From the NCBI RefSeq assembly GCF_001456025.1, contig NZ_LMTZ01000085.1:129566-193565 (forward strand): 64,000 nucleotides of DNA, read 5' to 3'. Shown here piece by piece: positions 26,466-38,800 of the stretch. Source of the DNA: Mastigocoleus testarum BC008. GTDB lineage: Bacteria; Cyanobacteriota; Cyanobacteriia; Cyanobacteriales; Nostocaceae. The position numbers were made by a program, and so were the translations under genes. Within the stretch, counting starts at the first letter, position 1. Every line of letters begins with the position of its first letter. The notes below the pieces were generated by a model that was not told the origin of the DNA, did no database searches, and was given only the letters and a program-made list of their open reading frames with translations.

Positions 26466-29400
26466 CTTTAATAAAAGTATTCTATTTAATTGAGCAATAT
26501 TTTAGCTATACAAATCCTGAATCATTCACGTTAGCCGCATCAAAGATGTTTGCACGCAGCAAGCTGTGAGGGGCACCGGAGATGTTCACGGAGTGCGTCA
26601 ACAAACGCTGTAAGCGCGTTCTAACACGTAGTGCGTCCAAACGCGTAAGCGTACCGTAGGTAAGAAACAATATTGTAGATACGCGGTATTCTTAGCATGA
26701 CCTTAAGGTGACCATGTCGCATCTTTACAGGATTTATTTGTTCGCAAATCAACCAATATTCCTATACCAGTTGGAATTCTCAGACCCCAAGTTTAATGTC
26801 AATATCAAAGAATCTGTCGGAATAGACATCAATTAAAACAGTTCTTGAAAAGAAATAAGTATTGAGATGATACTTATGTTGGAAATTATAAGTTTTTTTC
26901 AAGCCAAAAAACTCACGCTTTACAAATTTGTAAAGATAAAGAAAATTTTTCAACGAAAATGCTTGACCGGCTACAAACACTTGTAGCTGACTGAAGTGAT
27001 GTGTCATAATTCTTCTCAGTTGTAATAGAACGTCAAAACAGACAAATGAATCCATCACAGCTGTTAAATAAACCTCTGACCCAGGCTTGACAGCTGTACT
27101 TTGTCTTGACTGTCACCAAATGTGCAGTCAATCTGACATTATGCAACCAACCGTTGGATACACCCCTAGGATTTTGGTAGTCTGGGGGTCATGTCCTCGG
27201 TTATTCGCTATTTTAAATTTTGTTTTATTCGTCTGATGGCAAGATTCTCTTAGTATTTTAGAGATCTAAGGATTCTAGAAGCCTTAGTATCTTAGCTAAG
27301 TATTTTAGAAGTCTAAAAAGAATTGTCCTGGAGCTTAATAATTCTTTGGCATAATCTTCATCTTTATTGTTACGGACTTTTAAAACTCAAAATAAGATCC
27401 TAATGATGCACCTCACCTGAATAAATCTACTCCATTGCTATAGACTTTATTTTGACCAACTGCACTCAAACGAGACATATCTTCCTCAGTACTCTTACTC
27501 AAGTAGGCTTTGCATCTTCCTTTATAAAGCAGTACCTTAGAGGAGATAGTAGGAATTGCTACAAGCATAGTATACATCATACTTAAACATCGTACCAGCC
27601 AATAGCGTCCTATTAGCTTGATTGACATGCAATAAGTAATCCTACTTACGACCATTTAATTTTCCACCTTCAAAATTAAATGATCTCAGAGTTGATACTA
27701 GATATATGTTTTGGAACACCTATAGTCTAATCCCAATTAGGGCAGATCTACTTAACTAAGATAAAAATTTTCAACAGTTCTTATCTTTAGCTTCAACAGA
27801 GTGACTGAACTTTGTCATTAGGGGTAAGTCTCTAACTTCTAAGTATCCTAGAAGATTGACTTTTTTGATAAAATTTTTGATTTTTTTCCGCTTTAGGAAA
27901 GCGGACTAGCACACAGCACAGGACAGTTAATAAATTATGAAGTTATTGTCACACAAAAGTGGCTATTTTTACAAAACCACTACATTATATAGCTTGTGGT
28001 AAATAAAAATTACCTTTAATCATCTTTTTAGTAAAAATATCTACACTTAGTCAAGTTTTTTTTAAATTTAAATCAAGTTTTCACCTAAATTTTACTATTA
28101 ATTGTCAGAAACTTTAAAAACTTAACTTAGTGTAATAAAATATCTTAATATTTAAGAGCGTTAAGTAATTATCACTAAGGCTCTAAAGATTTAGTTTTTA
28201 GGCAATCACAAAAACAAAATAAATATTTTTTTTCAAAGTATAAATCTAAAATATAAACACATACAATAATACGTAATAAGTTTAATTCTTAGATAAAAAT
28301 GTAATCAAAAATACTACAAAGATAGACTTATCTGCTCAGACTTATTCTAATTTACATCGTTCTCTATTTATCTGGGTCGCATACATTAACTGAAATCTCA
28401 TTATATATGGATCTAATATCTGCTTTATGATTGTCTGGAAGGAGTATATCGTAAAGTATTTATTGTGACGAATTAAATTTCTTCTACAGAATCCACCTCT
28501 GCGTTCTAAAATTTAGATTTATTTGAACGGAACTGAAATTGAGAAAAACCAGCTATGTAGTGTTCGAGGCTTTAATGTATAGGATTCAACTTATGCTTTC
28601 AGGCATAATTTTGTTGGAAAAGAGCAATATACTTCATTACAACTCAATGCAATCTTAAGGTGAAGTTTCATTTTATCTATATAGATTTTTGTCATTTAAG
28701 TAATATATTTATTTATCTATACACTCATCAAGTATTAAACAAGTTTATTTGTATTATTTTCTAGTTCACATAGTTGCAGTATAGTAAGTAACTCAAAAAA
28801 TAAGACAGTAGTGATGTTGGAATTCATTAAACATGTAAATCCAACAATATTTTTTTGGAATGTGCAGTACTTTTGCAAGCAGGATAAACCTTTATAATAT
28901 TTGTCGTAAGGATGTTCGCAATCCCTACTTTGTCTTAGTAAAAAATCTGGAAACTATATACAATAGCTTCCAGAGAAAATATAATCACTTCTTACACATA
29001 TAAGTAGCGATTTGTTTTATTAGGAGGATAGAGGTTGTAAACATAAGAATTTAAGAAACAAAGATAGAAGGTTTATATTAAATCACTAGGATTAATCACC
29101 ACTTTTCAACTTCTGCAGCAATAATTGAAAAGATAAGACGTATAATCTTTCCTACCAATATATTGATATTCAGAAAATGAACCACCATAAATAGTGAAGA
29201 TAGCTTAGTGAATCATGAGAAACTTCTATTATCTTTAACTTCTATATTTACTTATCTTCATTGCGCATCTCCAGATACGAAATTTACCTCTCAAAATTGA
29301 TCGTTTTGCAAATATCAAGCTTGACAATACTATGCCTAATTTAGAATAAGACGATGAAAATTAATTGCCAAAATGGCAAATTATTTTTGATAGACTATAA

Positions 29401-29537
29401 ATTATTAATTATTCAGTATTTAAGAATAAAATTATATACTCCATTACATGCACAAGTCATGCTGCTATTTTGTTGTCAGCATGACATGTTTCAAAAAATG
29501 ATACACAACTATTGTATCTATGCAATTAGTTGAGACT
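26466..29537. other. 3-kb gene-free region
   Basis: The region upstream of the exporter gene and downstream of hetP. A GC-richer patch at about 26528-26665 shares short exact words with other dispersed patches in the window. Minus-strand frames of 92 (26780-27058) and 80 codons (27413-27655) are unrecognised and may be remnants. From 27700 to 29500 the DNA is AT-rich with no coding signal. This is unusually empty for a bacterial chromosome. Confidence 0.5.
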
Positions 29538-30020
29538 TCAATTCAAATTACACAACTTCAAGGAAGGGTTAGTACTACTACCTGTAGCTGACTTAACTTC
29601 TGATTTTTTTGATTGGTACTCATTGATTTTCTTTCCTAACCAGTGCTCGAGTTTTGCACCATTAATTTGAGTTTTTTGCTTCCCCACGACTTCAAGATAA
29701 GGTAAGTCCTTTATTTGATTTAAGCAACTGGGTGTGACATTTCTTTGGTTATTCTTTGTAGAATTTTCTCGAGCAACCTTAACGTTATTATTTTGCTGCT
29801 GATTCTTACTCTTTTTCCCAGGAGTGTTTTCTTTGAGTAACCGATTGTAAGTTCGGTAAGGAATGTAATGTAGTGGGTTATAACCTGTAAAACGTAGCAT
29901 CAAGACACAAGCCCAAGAATACTTTCCAGCCAGAATTGCTTCTATGACTCGATCAAATTGTTCAGAATTAAGTGTTTTTCCTAAATTATTACTACTACTG
30001 CCAGCAATATCTTGATTCAT
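29538..30020 (-). CDS. hetP: HetP-family heterocyst differentiation protein
   Basis: A 160-residue soluble protein. The conserved HetP core is at about residues 20-65: [20 protein letters not shown] and the following [20 protein letters not shown]. This is the hallmark segment of the family. The C-terminal half is less conserved, Asn/Lys/Gln-rich, ending in a short conserved-looking [16 protein letters not shown]. In Anabaena, HetP acts downstream of HetR in commitment to heterocyst formation, and hetC lies directly upstream of hetP on the same strand. Here the same order holds, but the hetC-like gene is decayed. The open frame is uninterrupted and normal in length. Anabaena has several HetP paralogues, so orthology to hetP itself rests on the neighbourhood. 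Confidence 0.85.
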   Translation of the reverse strand: MNQDIAGSSSNNLGKTLNSEQFDRVIEAILAGKYSWACVLMLRFTGYNPLHYIPYRTYNRLLKENTPGKKSKNQQQNNNVKVARENSTKNNQRNVTPSCLNQIKDLPYLEVVGKQKTQINGAKLEHWLGKKINEYQSKKSEVKSATGSSTNPSLKLCNLN

Positions 30021-31553
30021 AGTTTTGTAGTCTTCAGTTATGGGGTTAAAAAATGTATGAGTTTATTTGCGACTAATATCTGACCGGAATTGTGAATTGT
30101 ACTACATTTTTTGCTTTTTCTCTTGTGATTTACACCCAAGTTAAAACAATTACAAAAAATCTATGATAGCAAAAAAATACTCTGTGAATGGTTATGTGAG
30201 TTATTTAGAAATATTTGCAAGACACTCGATATTTCAGTAGTATTACCACTTATAAACTTGCTCCTATAAGTCATGCTATTTCCTGTTTTCAGCACTTTTG
30301 GCAGAGCAATATCTCCGTTAAATATTAATCCTACAGTCAAGTAAAATTATTTGAACTTCAAGGATAGCTATTTCTCTGTTACGTCATCTTAACTTCCTCC
30401 GAGCAACTTGATATTTACAACATGCTTGGGTCTATCTTTCTTACTATTGGGAATTGTGCATTTATAAATAGTATATTCTTGCTATTTTGAGGGCAGTACT
30501 TCTCTTTTATCTAATTTCAAAAGCTTCACCTCTTGAGTAGAAAAATAATTGAAGTATAGCTAAATTTATTAACATACCTATATAAAACATTTGATGAACA
30601 GTTCATTAACTTACTAATTAATCCTATTTTACGTTCAAGATGTTGAGTAATTTATAATCGTTCGAGTTTATCCTAATTGTGTAGTGACATAATCCATAGC
30701 TTCATAATACTGTTATTTGTTTTAGCTCTTGAATCTCAAATAAATCATAAATACAATTGTATATTTTCCTCATTTTTTGTCATTTAGTCCTTCTAGTGGT
30801 GTCATTTATATACCTTATTTATACTCCTAATTAAATGTACTAACTGTGCTTATATACCTACTAGTTCGTTGTGCAACTTTAATTTTTGTCCCTTCCTTAG
30901 TTAACTTTTATCTAACATTCATTTTTTCATTATGAAGACTCTAAAATGAGGAATTTTACTCTATTTATGCGTCGTAAAAAATAATCATTTACTTCACATA
31001 TCAGGTTCATACTTGATGAATCAGCATTAATTAAATTAGTAGATAACTTTTTTCATTTGCTGCACAATTTCATTAGAACATCATAATTTTTCTATATAAA
31101 ATTGGCGCAAACTTGATTTATTCATCATACCATCACAATGGTGTCATAAATATTGGATATTTTTTATATTTCAGTGATTTTTCTCCATAATTACTTCATC
31201 TAAACTTATTCAAATGATTCTTTCTGCATATAAATACAATAAATGTCAACATAAGTGTTTTTAACTTAGTCAAAAATAGTAAAAATCATCTTCATTAAGT
31301 TCTATTGTTAATTAGTTAATAAACACTAGAGCTAATTTCTGTAACCAATGTATCGTTAGGAAAATCTATTTCATTTGATACTCAAATACCTATGATAGTC
31401 AAAGCCATATAGTCATTGATTGATACTAATTAGACTTGAAGAAAAAGTCACTAGTTGTCATCAATCTTTTGTCAGTTATTTGTTTCTGAAGCAGAGCAAT
31501 AATTGCAATTATGTCGAAAAGACGAAAATAGTTTTGCACAGAGCAGGTAAACT
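30021..31553. other. Long spacer upstream of hetP
   Basis: About 1.5 kb of AT-rich sequence between hetP and the hetC-like remnant. In Anabaena the hetP upstream region carries a HetR-bound inverted repeat of the GGGG...CCCC type; I found no CCCC run anywhere in 30021-31553, so no such site is visible. No gene is seen. Confidence 0.5.
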
Positions 31554-33294
31554 TTAGCTCACAATGAACTTGCTAAAGGTATTATCTACGCCAACTAAGG
31601 TGAGTAAAAAACGAAATATATTCTGTTGCGGTAGGTGGAGATAATTAGTATCTAAACAACTAGTAACCTCATCTAAAATCAGAATCATAAGATTTGTCAT
31701 TAAGGCTCTAGGAATTACTATTTTTTCCTGTTTTTCCCGCATACAAGACGATTTCGATTCTCTTGAGAGTGTGCAATAACCCCAAAATGTATGTCAGCAT
31801 GAAACATATATCATCCGACGAGCTTAAAGACTATAAATTTTGGCTCGAGGTTAAGATTATAATTGTATAAACTTATGCGGTTGAAAATAGTACTAGAGAG
31901 GAGAAAAATTCTTGCAGTATCACCCTTAACTGCTTTTGCAAGAACTTTAAAAAAAATAGGTAAATGTCATATCCGTCAATAATGATTCTGCCACTTTTAA
32001 GACGGTACAATCCGATTGGGAGATTAATACTAGTCTTTTGCTCAGAGCCGCTTGCACCAACAGTTCTAATAGTTTGCCTAGCTCTGATATTGAATAAAAC
32101 ATTTTTCAATGTGTTGGCTACTAAATCAGGATAAAAGACAAAGGAAATATTCCCTAATACTTTTCTAGTACTAATCCTTGTTAAGACATTCCAAGACTTT
32201 CTTATATATTCCTTACTAAATGGTGTTGAAATACGATGGGAATAATTGTATGTATTCACTATTTTTCCCAACTCATCACTCAGTCTTCTCTGTTGCAAAT
32301 TAGGGTAACAAGACAGTAATGCAGTAAATCCCGAGTAAATTATTCTATTTTTCTTTTCCAATTCACCAGAATCTATCTGAAGACATATTTGAAGCCGAGA
32401 TACTTGATTTAAAACAGCAAGATTGCTATATTTATAGTCCCCTGGTCGATAGTCTTGGCATGCCTTAATCCGACTTATTTCGTCATACGAATTTGTTGAC
32501 ACTAATCTCAACATTCGCAAGTTATTATTTATGTATTTGTGGATGGATATATCTACTTCGCTAGCTATTTTTCCTAGGTAAAGACTAAGGGATGTATACC
32601 CCCCAAGAATAGGCTGAATCCTATATTTGCATTCTGACGTGTAATTATTTCTTATTATTAAGGGAGGAAATCCTAATTTTATCCAGTTTTGGGTCAAATT
32701 TGATAATATTCCATCTAATTTACCTGTAGTGAGAAACTCCAGTTTGTTGTACCTGATTCTGTAGATTTTGGTTTTTAACGAAATCAATATCCGTTTTGTC
32801 TGGGCTAATTGAGAAATACAATCTTTAAGTTTTGGTAATCGCTGCAACCATTTTTCTTGATCATTGATTATCATTAGCATTTTTAATCCCGTAACACCTA
32901 GAGTTAAGTAGATAAAAGATAAAAAAGCACAAAGATAATCGTTAATAATCATCCCTCCAGGATTTATTTTCTTAGTTGGAATTTTTTGTTGCCATAATTT
33001 TTTTTTCCTCTGATATTTATCTCTCAGTTCCTGACATCTAAGCTTCTGGGAAATTGAACCAAGACAACTTCTAAAATTTGTATCTTTTGAGAGATGCATA
33101 TATCTAGTTTTATAATTTTCTAGGTGATGCTTCCCGGAAGATAATATTTTTGAGCTTGGCTTACTTTCCTCAGTAGTTATAGTTTTTATGATTCTCCTTA
33201 ATGATTTGATAATAGGTTTCAATGTCATTGAAGACAGACAGCTATTTGTATAACCAAAAATTGTCTGAACTCCTGAAAACAAGCATGAGTCCAT
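31554..33294 (-). pseudogene. hetC: Decayed hetC-like C39/ABC exporter
   Basis: Remnant of an ABC exporter split over two frames. Within the 473-codon frame 33294-31873 the C-terminal part reads VANTLKNVLFNIRARQTIRT, then GASGSEQKTS, then GLYRLKSGRIIIDGYDIY and QLRVILQEFF: an ATPase domain whose Walker A GASGSGKT is broken by inserted residues. After a break, frame 31742-31554 reads IVIPRALMTNLMILILDEVT and SCLDT, which is the Walker B region. The signature motif is lost and the rest of the gene, including the peptidase and membrane domains, is unrecognisable to me. Position directly upstream of hetP on the same strand matches the hetC-hetP order of Anabaena, so a decayed hetC is the best explanation. 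The label hetC rests on position and family, not on residue-level alignment. Confidence 0.75.
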
Positions 33295-34404
33295 TGCTTT
33301 ATATTATCTACATTTCAATTAATAAAACCTAAAATTGGCACTTTTAGGGAAAGTACCAATAGCACCAAAGCTATACAAGCCTATAACTATAGGTTTTATT
33401 TCACTCCAATAGCCTCTGGAAAATGCAATTCTTTGTATTTTGATGTACTGATTGCTCTTCTATCATTTCTCAGGGGCTTTCCTTGCAGTGAAGTTTTAAT
33501 TAACAAAATTAGACACTGGCTTCATACCGTTTTTCTGACCGGATTAACAACAGTTTTCCGATCTGTTGATATAAAACTTTAACCAGTATCCCAATTGGAT
33601 AATCATTACTTTAGCAAAGTTTGATGCATCTATTAATGAGTACCTATTGATTAAATTATCAAAAAACTGTATCTCTGAATACATTAAACTAAATGAAATT
33701 ATTTTATTTTAATGAGTCTTTTCTCTTGAAAGGTTTGTAAAACAATAAACATACGTGAGTATTTTCACTATTTATTAAGCGATAAAAACATTTTTTAATA
33801 CAATAAATTTGTTAAAGAAGAACATTTTTCTTGTAATATAATTTTTAGTTATATTTTCACGGGAAAACATTTGAATTTTTATTTTTAGATTTTTTTTTTC
33901 CGCAGGTACTAGTTTTTGCCAAAAAAACTCTTGATGAAACCTCCACCAGTTGGTGCAGAAGAGTTATTTGAAAGCAAATTGATAGAGTATTAACTTAACG
34001 AGAAAAATCAAGGTTACTTAATATTTCTTTGCTTGAATTGCCAACACTAGTTTAAAAAAAATTTTTTTTAGAGAATTAATATTTTGTTTGTTTAACTAGT
34101 GTTTAACTTATTTAATGCTTACAGACAGATTAATTTATATTCCAAGATTTTCTAAGTAAAGGATGTGTTTTATGTACCCTGACAGGAAAATTATAACTAA
34201 AGAATTATGAGAGCAACTTTTTTAAACTAAAATGTTCTTGAGACCCTACTCGGAGTAAAAAGATCTAATTTGTTAATTAAGAATAGCTGTGATCCCGTTA
34301 TCTCTTAAGAACAGAGCAAAATGCTGCATTTCTTTCACACCAGCCAGATATGTGAAACTCGAGATAGCGATCCCCGCTTACCTACAAAATTTAAATCCAC
34401 GGGC
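33295..34404. other. Gene-free region upstream of efflux adaptor
   Basis: AT-rich. It may include unrecognisable N-terminal remains of the hetC-like gene (a minus-strand reading of 33300-33600 has several stop codons). The promoter of the efflux operon should be near 34200-34400. The ATG at 34321 begins an in-frame extension of the adaptor that I do not favour. Confidence 0.4.
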
Positions 34405-35847
34405 ATGAAAAAATGTAGGATAAGATTTAGATACTCTGCTGGCAATCCCCAAAACCAGTACTCAGGATTTTTGTTCAAGTTAATCTTTATTGCTTGGGTA
34501 TTGAGTATGACAACCATCGCCACCGGTTGTGATTTTCAAAAAAATCAATCTGAGCGGTTGCAGAGAAAAGGGGTGCGAGGAAAAGTTGAAAAACGCGCAG
34601 GCGGTAGAAATATAAGTACTGCTGTTGATGTTGTAATCGCTAGGGTGCAACCTTTACGAGAACCTCGAGAATATGTAGGTACAACCAAGCCATTTCGAAT
34701 TATTACGATGCGTTCTCAAGTCGAAGGTAAGTTGTTGGCAATGAATATAGAGGTGGGAGATACCGTCAGACAACAGCAAGTAATTGGACAAGTAGATGAT
34801 GCGATCCTCAAAACTAATTTAAATCAAGCCGAAGCAGAACTTGCTGCGCGTCAATCTGAAGTTGGTAGAGCGGTAAATCAAGTCAGAAATGCTCGAGTTC
34901 AATTAGAGCAAAGACGATTAGAACTATTACAAGCTCGGATAGAAGCTCAGAGACAACAGAAACTTTTAGAATCTGGAGCGATCGCCAAACAAGCAGCAGA
35001 ACAAGCTGACACCAGAGCCAAAACAACAGCAAAAGCTGTGCGCGCTGCAGAAGAAGAAATAGCAACTGAAAAACAAGCAGTTGCAGCAGCCAAAGGCAGA
35101 GTTATCGCTCAACAAGCAGTAGTAGCTCAAGCTCGAGAACGACGCACCCAAGCAAGGATTATTTCTCCCATCGCCGGGATCGTGATTGAAAAATTGGCAG
35201 AGCCGGGAAATTTTTTGCAGTCAGGTAATGAAATCTTAAAAATAGCCGATTTAAGTCGAGTCAAAGTTGAGGTACCAATTTCAGGGCTCGATCTGAGAAA
35301 AGTTAAGGTTGGGCAGTTAGTCCAATTAAGATTAGATGCTTTTCCCAATAAAGTATATCCAGGACAAGTGAAGCGGATTTTTCCGGCGACGAATAATCGC
35401 CTAATACCTGTAGAAGTCGTTATTGCCAACAGTTATCAAAGAATTGGTAGTGGTTTAATCGCACGAGTTAATTTTGCTCCTGCAACAAAACCTCGAGTAG
35501 TAATACCCCAAAAAGCGATTCAAACCAAAAATATTCAGGATAGTTCTCAAGATAAATCTCAAGGTAAGAGTAAGGAAAATATTACTTCTTCATTCAAGGA
35601 AACTACTTTTACGTCTCCAGGTAATAGGAGTACTGTGTATGTAGTAATACAAAACGATGGTAAAACAAAAGTTACAGCCAGAACTGTTACACTAGGGGAA
35701 AAAGCAGATGGCAAAGTTGAAGTTTTATCGGGTTTAAAAGCCGGAGAAAGATTTGTGGTGAATAGTGGTGGCAAACCTTTACAGGATGGAGATATCGTGC
35801 GAATGTCGATTATTTCCGAAACCGAACGGGCAGAAGAAAGGCGATGA
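34405..35847 (+). CDS. RND efflux periplasmic adaptor (HlyD/MexA type) lipoprotein
   Basis: A 480-residue adaptor. I place the start at the ATG at 34405, since the ATG at 34321 would give a 70-residue leader. The signal segment FKLIFIAWVLSMTTIATGC ends in a lipobox (ATGC), so it is probably a lipoprotein. Next come lipoyl half motifs (VEGKLLAMNIEVGDTVRQ, then ARIISPIAGIVIEKLAEPGN), a coiled coil rich in Gln/Ala between, and beta-barrel and membrane-proximal domains (KVTARTVTLGEKADGKVEVL). The stop codon overlaps the ATG of the pump gene (ATGA at 35844-35847), so the two are translated together. No outer-membrane factor follows. Substrate unknown. Confidence 0.9.
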   Translation: MKKCRIRFRYSAGNPQNQYSGFLFKLIFIAWVLSMTTIATGCDFQKNQSERLQRKGVRGKVEKRAGGRNISTAVDVVIARVQPLREPREYVGTTKPFRIITMRSQVEGKLLAMNIEVGDTVRQQQVIGQVDDAILKTNLNQAEAELAARQSEVGRAVNQVRNARVQLEQRRLELLQARIEAQRQQKLLESGAIAKQAAEQADTRAKTTAKAVRAAEEEIATEKQAVAAAKGRVIAQQAVVAQARERRTQARIISPIAGIVIEKLAEPGNFLQSGNEILKIADLSRVKVEVPISGLDLRKVKVGQLVQLRLDAFPNKVYPGQVKRIFPATNNRLIPVEVVIANSYQRIGSGLIARVNFAPATKPRVVIPQKAIQTKNIQDSSQDKSQGKSKENITSSFKETTFTSPGNRSTVYVVIQNDGKTKVTARTVTLGEKADGKVEVLSGLKAGERFVVNSGGKPLQDGDIVRMSIISETERAEERR

Positions 35848-38800
35848 AACATGACTCAAATAGTCGGTTTAGTATCAGTAAAATTTCTATTAGTCGCCAC
35901 ATTGCCACATTTATCCTTACCCTAGCTGCAATTGTACTTGGCGTTTTCTCAATTACTCAAATTCCAGTTGATTTGCTGCCATCAATTACCTATCCTCGCA
36001 TTGGAATTCGTGTGGAAGCACCAGGAGTATCTCCAGAAGTCGCGATCGATGAAATTACTAAACCTTTAGAGGAAGCTTTTGCAGCCACAGAAGGTGTAGA
36101 ACAAGTATATTCTCGCACCCGTGAAGGACGCATCAGTCTAGATTTATTTTTTCAAGCAGGAAGTGATATTGACCAAGCTCTTAATGATGCGACTGCTGCA
36201 TTTAACAGAGCTAGAGGTAGGCTTCCAGAAACTATTGAAGCACCCCGGATTTTTAAATTCGATCCTTCTCAGTCACCAGTTTATGAGTTTGCCTTAACTT
36301 CTCCCACATTACAAGGAGTTGACTTACGGATTTTTGCCGAAGAAGAAATTGCTCGGGAACTGGGTGTGGTAAATGGTGTAGCGGGAGCGGATGTATCGGG
36401 AGGAGTTGAAGAAGAAATTAGAGTTAATATCGATTTACAACGCCTGCAAGCTTTTGGTGTTGGTTTAAATGATGTACTAGATAAATTAGAAAACCGCAAT
36501 CAAGATATTTCTGGGGGAAGAATTTTAGGAGAAAATTCCGAGCCATTGAGTCGTACGGTTGGACGTTTTCGTAGTGCGGATGAAATCAGAAATCTTTCTT
36601 TTAATCTTGCTTCAGCTTCCAGCAGCACAGCTTCTGCTTTGAATAATCGGGTTTATTTGCGCGATTTTGCCGAAATTATTGACGGAACGGAAAATCAACG
36701 AGTTTTTGTTCTTCTCAATGGCAAATCCGCAGTCAAAATAAGTATTCAAAAGCAGCCTGAAGCCAATACTATTACTGTTGTTGATGGAGTCAAAGCCCGC
36801 CTCAAACAACTCCAAGCATCAGGTATTATTCCTCCGGAAGCTTTAATTACAACAACTTTAGATGAGTCGCAGTTTATCCGTAATTCTATTGCGAACTTAA
36901 CAACATCGGGATTAATTGGTACCACACTTGCAGCGATCGCGGTTTTACTTTTTCTTGGTTCTTGGCGACAAACCTTCATCATTGTTTTAGCAATTCCCCT
37001 TGCGACTTTAGCAGCAATGATTTTAATGGGGTTGTTTCACCTATCCCTAAATATTTTTAGCTTGGGTGGTTTAGCTTTGGGTGTGGGAATTGTGGTGGAT
37101 AACTCCATCGTCATGCTAGAAAATATTACCCAAGGGTTTAAAGCCAGGTTAGAAGGTCATTTCCCAAATTACTCGCGGATTGACTCGCAAACAATTATTC
37201 AACAAGCTCAGGCTAGCAGTCAGGAAGTTGAATCGGCTTTAGTTGCTTCCACTAGCACAAACCTAGTGACAGTATTACCTTTTTTACTTATTGGTGGATT
37301 TATATCACTGATATTTAATGAATTAATTCTGACTATTAGTTTTGCTGTCGGCGCTTCAATTGTAGTAGCTATAACTGTTGTACCAATGTTGGCATCGAGG
37401 ATGTTAGCATGGCAATTTTCCAGTAATTTGAGTAGTTTTTGGTTGCTGAAAAAATTTAATAATCGCTTTGACACTGCCACGAAAACATACACTAAAGTTC
37501 TAGCGAAAATACTCCGACAAAGATTATTAACCCTACTGCTAATATTAATTTTCCTGGGTAGTGGTAGTTTTTGGATGGCGAAACAAATTCCCCAGGAAAT
37601 TTTGCCACGAATTAATACTGGACAAGCAGCTTTATTTGCCCGATTTCCTTCCGGGACATCTTTGGAAATCAATCAAAAAGTTATGACTGCAGTAGATGAA
37701 ATTTTACTGAGTCAACCAGAAACAGAATATGTTTTTTCTACCGTCGGTGGTTTTTTATTTGGTACAACAACCATTGCTAACCCCCAACGGGGTTTTGTTA
37801 ACATTACCCTTAAACCCGGTACGGATATTGAAACTTATAGCGACAGAGTATCGAAAGAATTTGACAAACTTAATTTAGCTGGAATTCGCCTACGTTTATT
37901 TCCCAGACGCGTACGCGGTTTAATTCTTAGTAATACACCAGTACGGGGAGCAGATATTGATATTATCCTTCAGGGTAACGATACCAAAAGTTTAGCTCAA
38001 GCCGGACGAAAAGCCCTGAGCGCCTTAGACGAACAGGTCACCCTAGCAAAATTTCGTCCCGATGCTGATGTCCCCGAACCAGAAGTTCAAATTCGCCCCG
38101 ACTGGGAAAGGGTTGCAGCATATGGTTTAACAGCCCGAAATATTGGCGAAACAATTCAAACCGCAATTACCGGTAGCGTCCCCACCCGCTTGCAACGTGC
38201 AAATCGCCTAGTGGATATAAGGGTTCAACTCAATGAAATCTCAATTCAAGCAGCATCTGAACTAGAAAGTTTACCCTTATTTACTCCAGATAAACATTTA
38301 ATTCGCCTCAGCGACGTAGCAAAAATTATTAAAGCCCAAGCGCCGACAGAAATTAAACGCATTAATCAGCGTCAAGTTTTTCTCATCGCCGGAACCTTAA
38401 GTGAAGGTGCTAGTCTCAGCGAAGCTGCTAGTCAGGTAGATCGGGTTTTAGATAATCTTGATTTACCTCCAGGAGTTGCAGTTATACCCAGTTCTACGGT
38501 TACATCTAATCAGGAACTGCAAAATTCTTTTATTTTCTTAGGTGGACTAGCAGCATTCTTGGTTTTTGTTGTTATGGCAGTGCAATACAATTCCCTTATT
38601 GACCCGCTAGTTATTATGTTTACCATGCCCTTAGCACTAGCTGGAGGGATTTTTGGCTTGTATATTACCCAAACAGCAATTGGAGCTACGGTTATCGTCG
38701 GCGCTGTATTGCTAGTAGGGATTGTGGTAAATAACGCCATTATTATGGTGGAACTAGCAAACCAAATCCGAGAACGCGATGGTGTAGATCGTCAGACAGC

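Noticed and set aside
26780..27058. 92-codon minus-strand frame in the gene desert
   Set aside because: Phe/Tyr-rich background-like composition. Might be a transposase remnant but I cannot recognise any motif.
27413..27655. 80-codon minus-strand frame downstream of hetP
   Set aside because: No family resemblance; possibly a decayed gene, but nothing supports a call.
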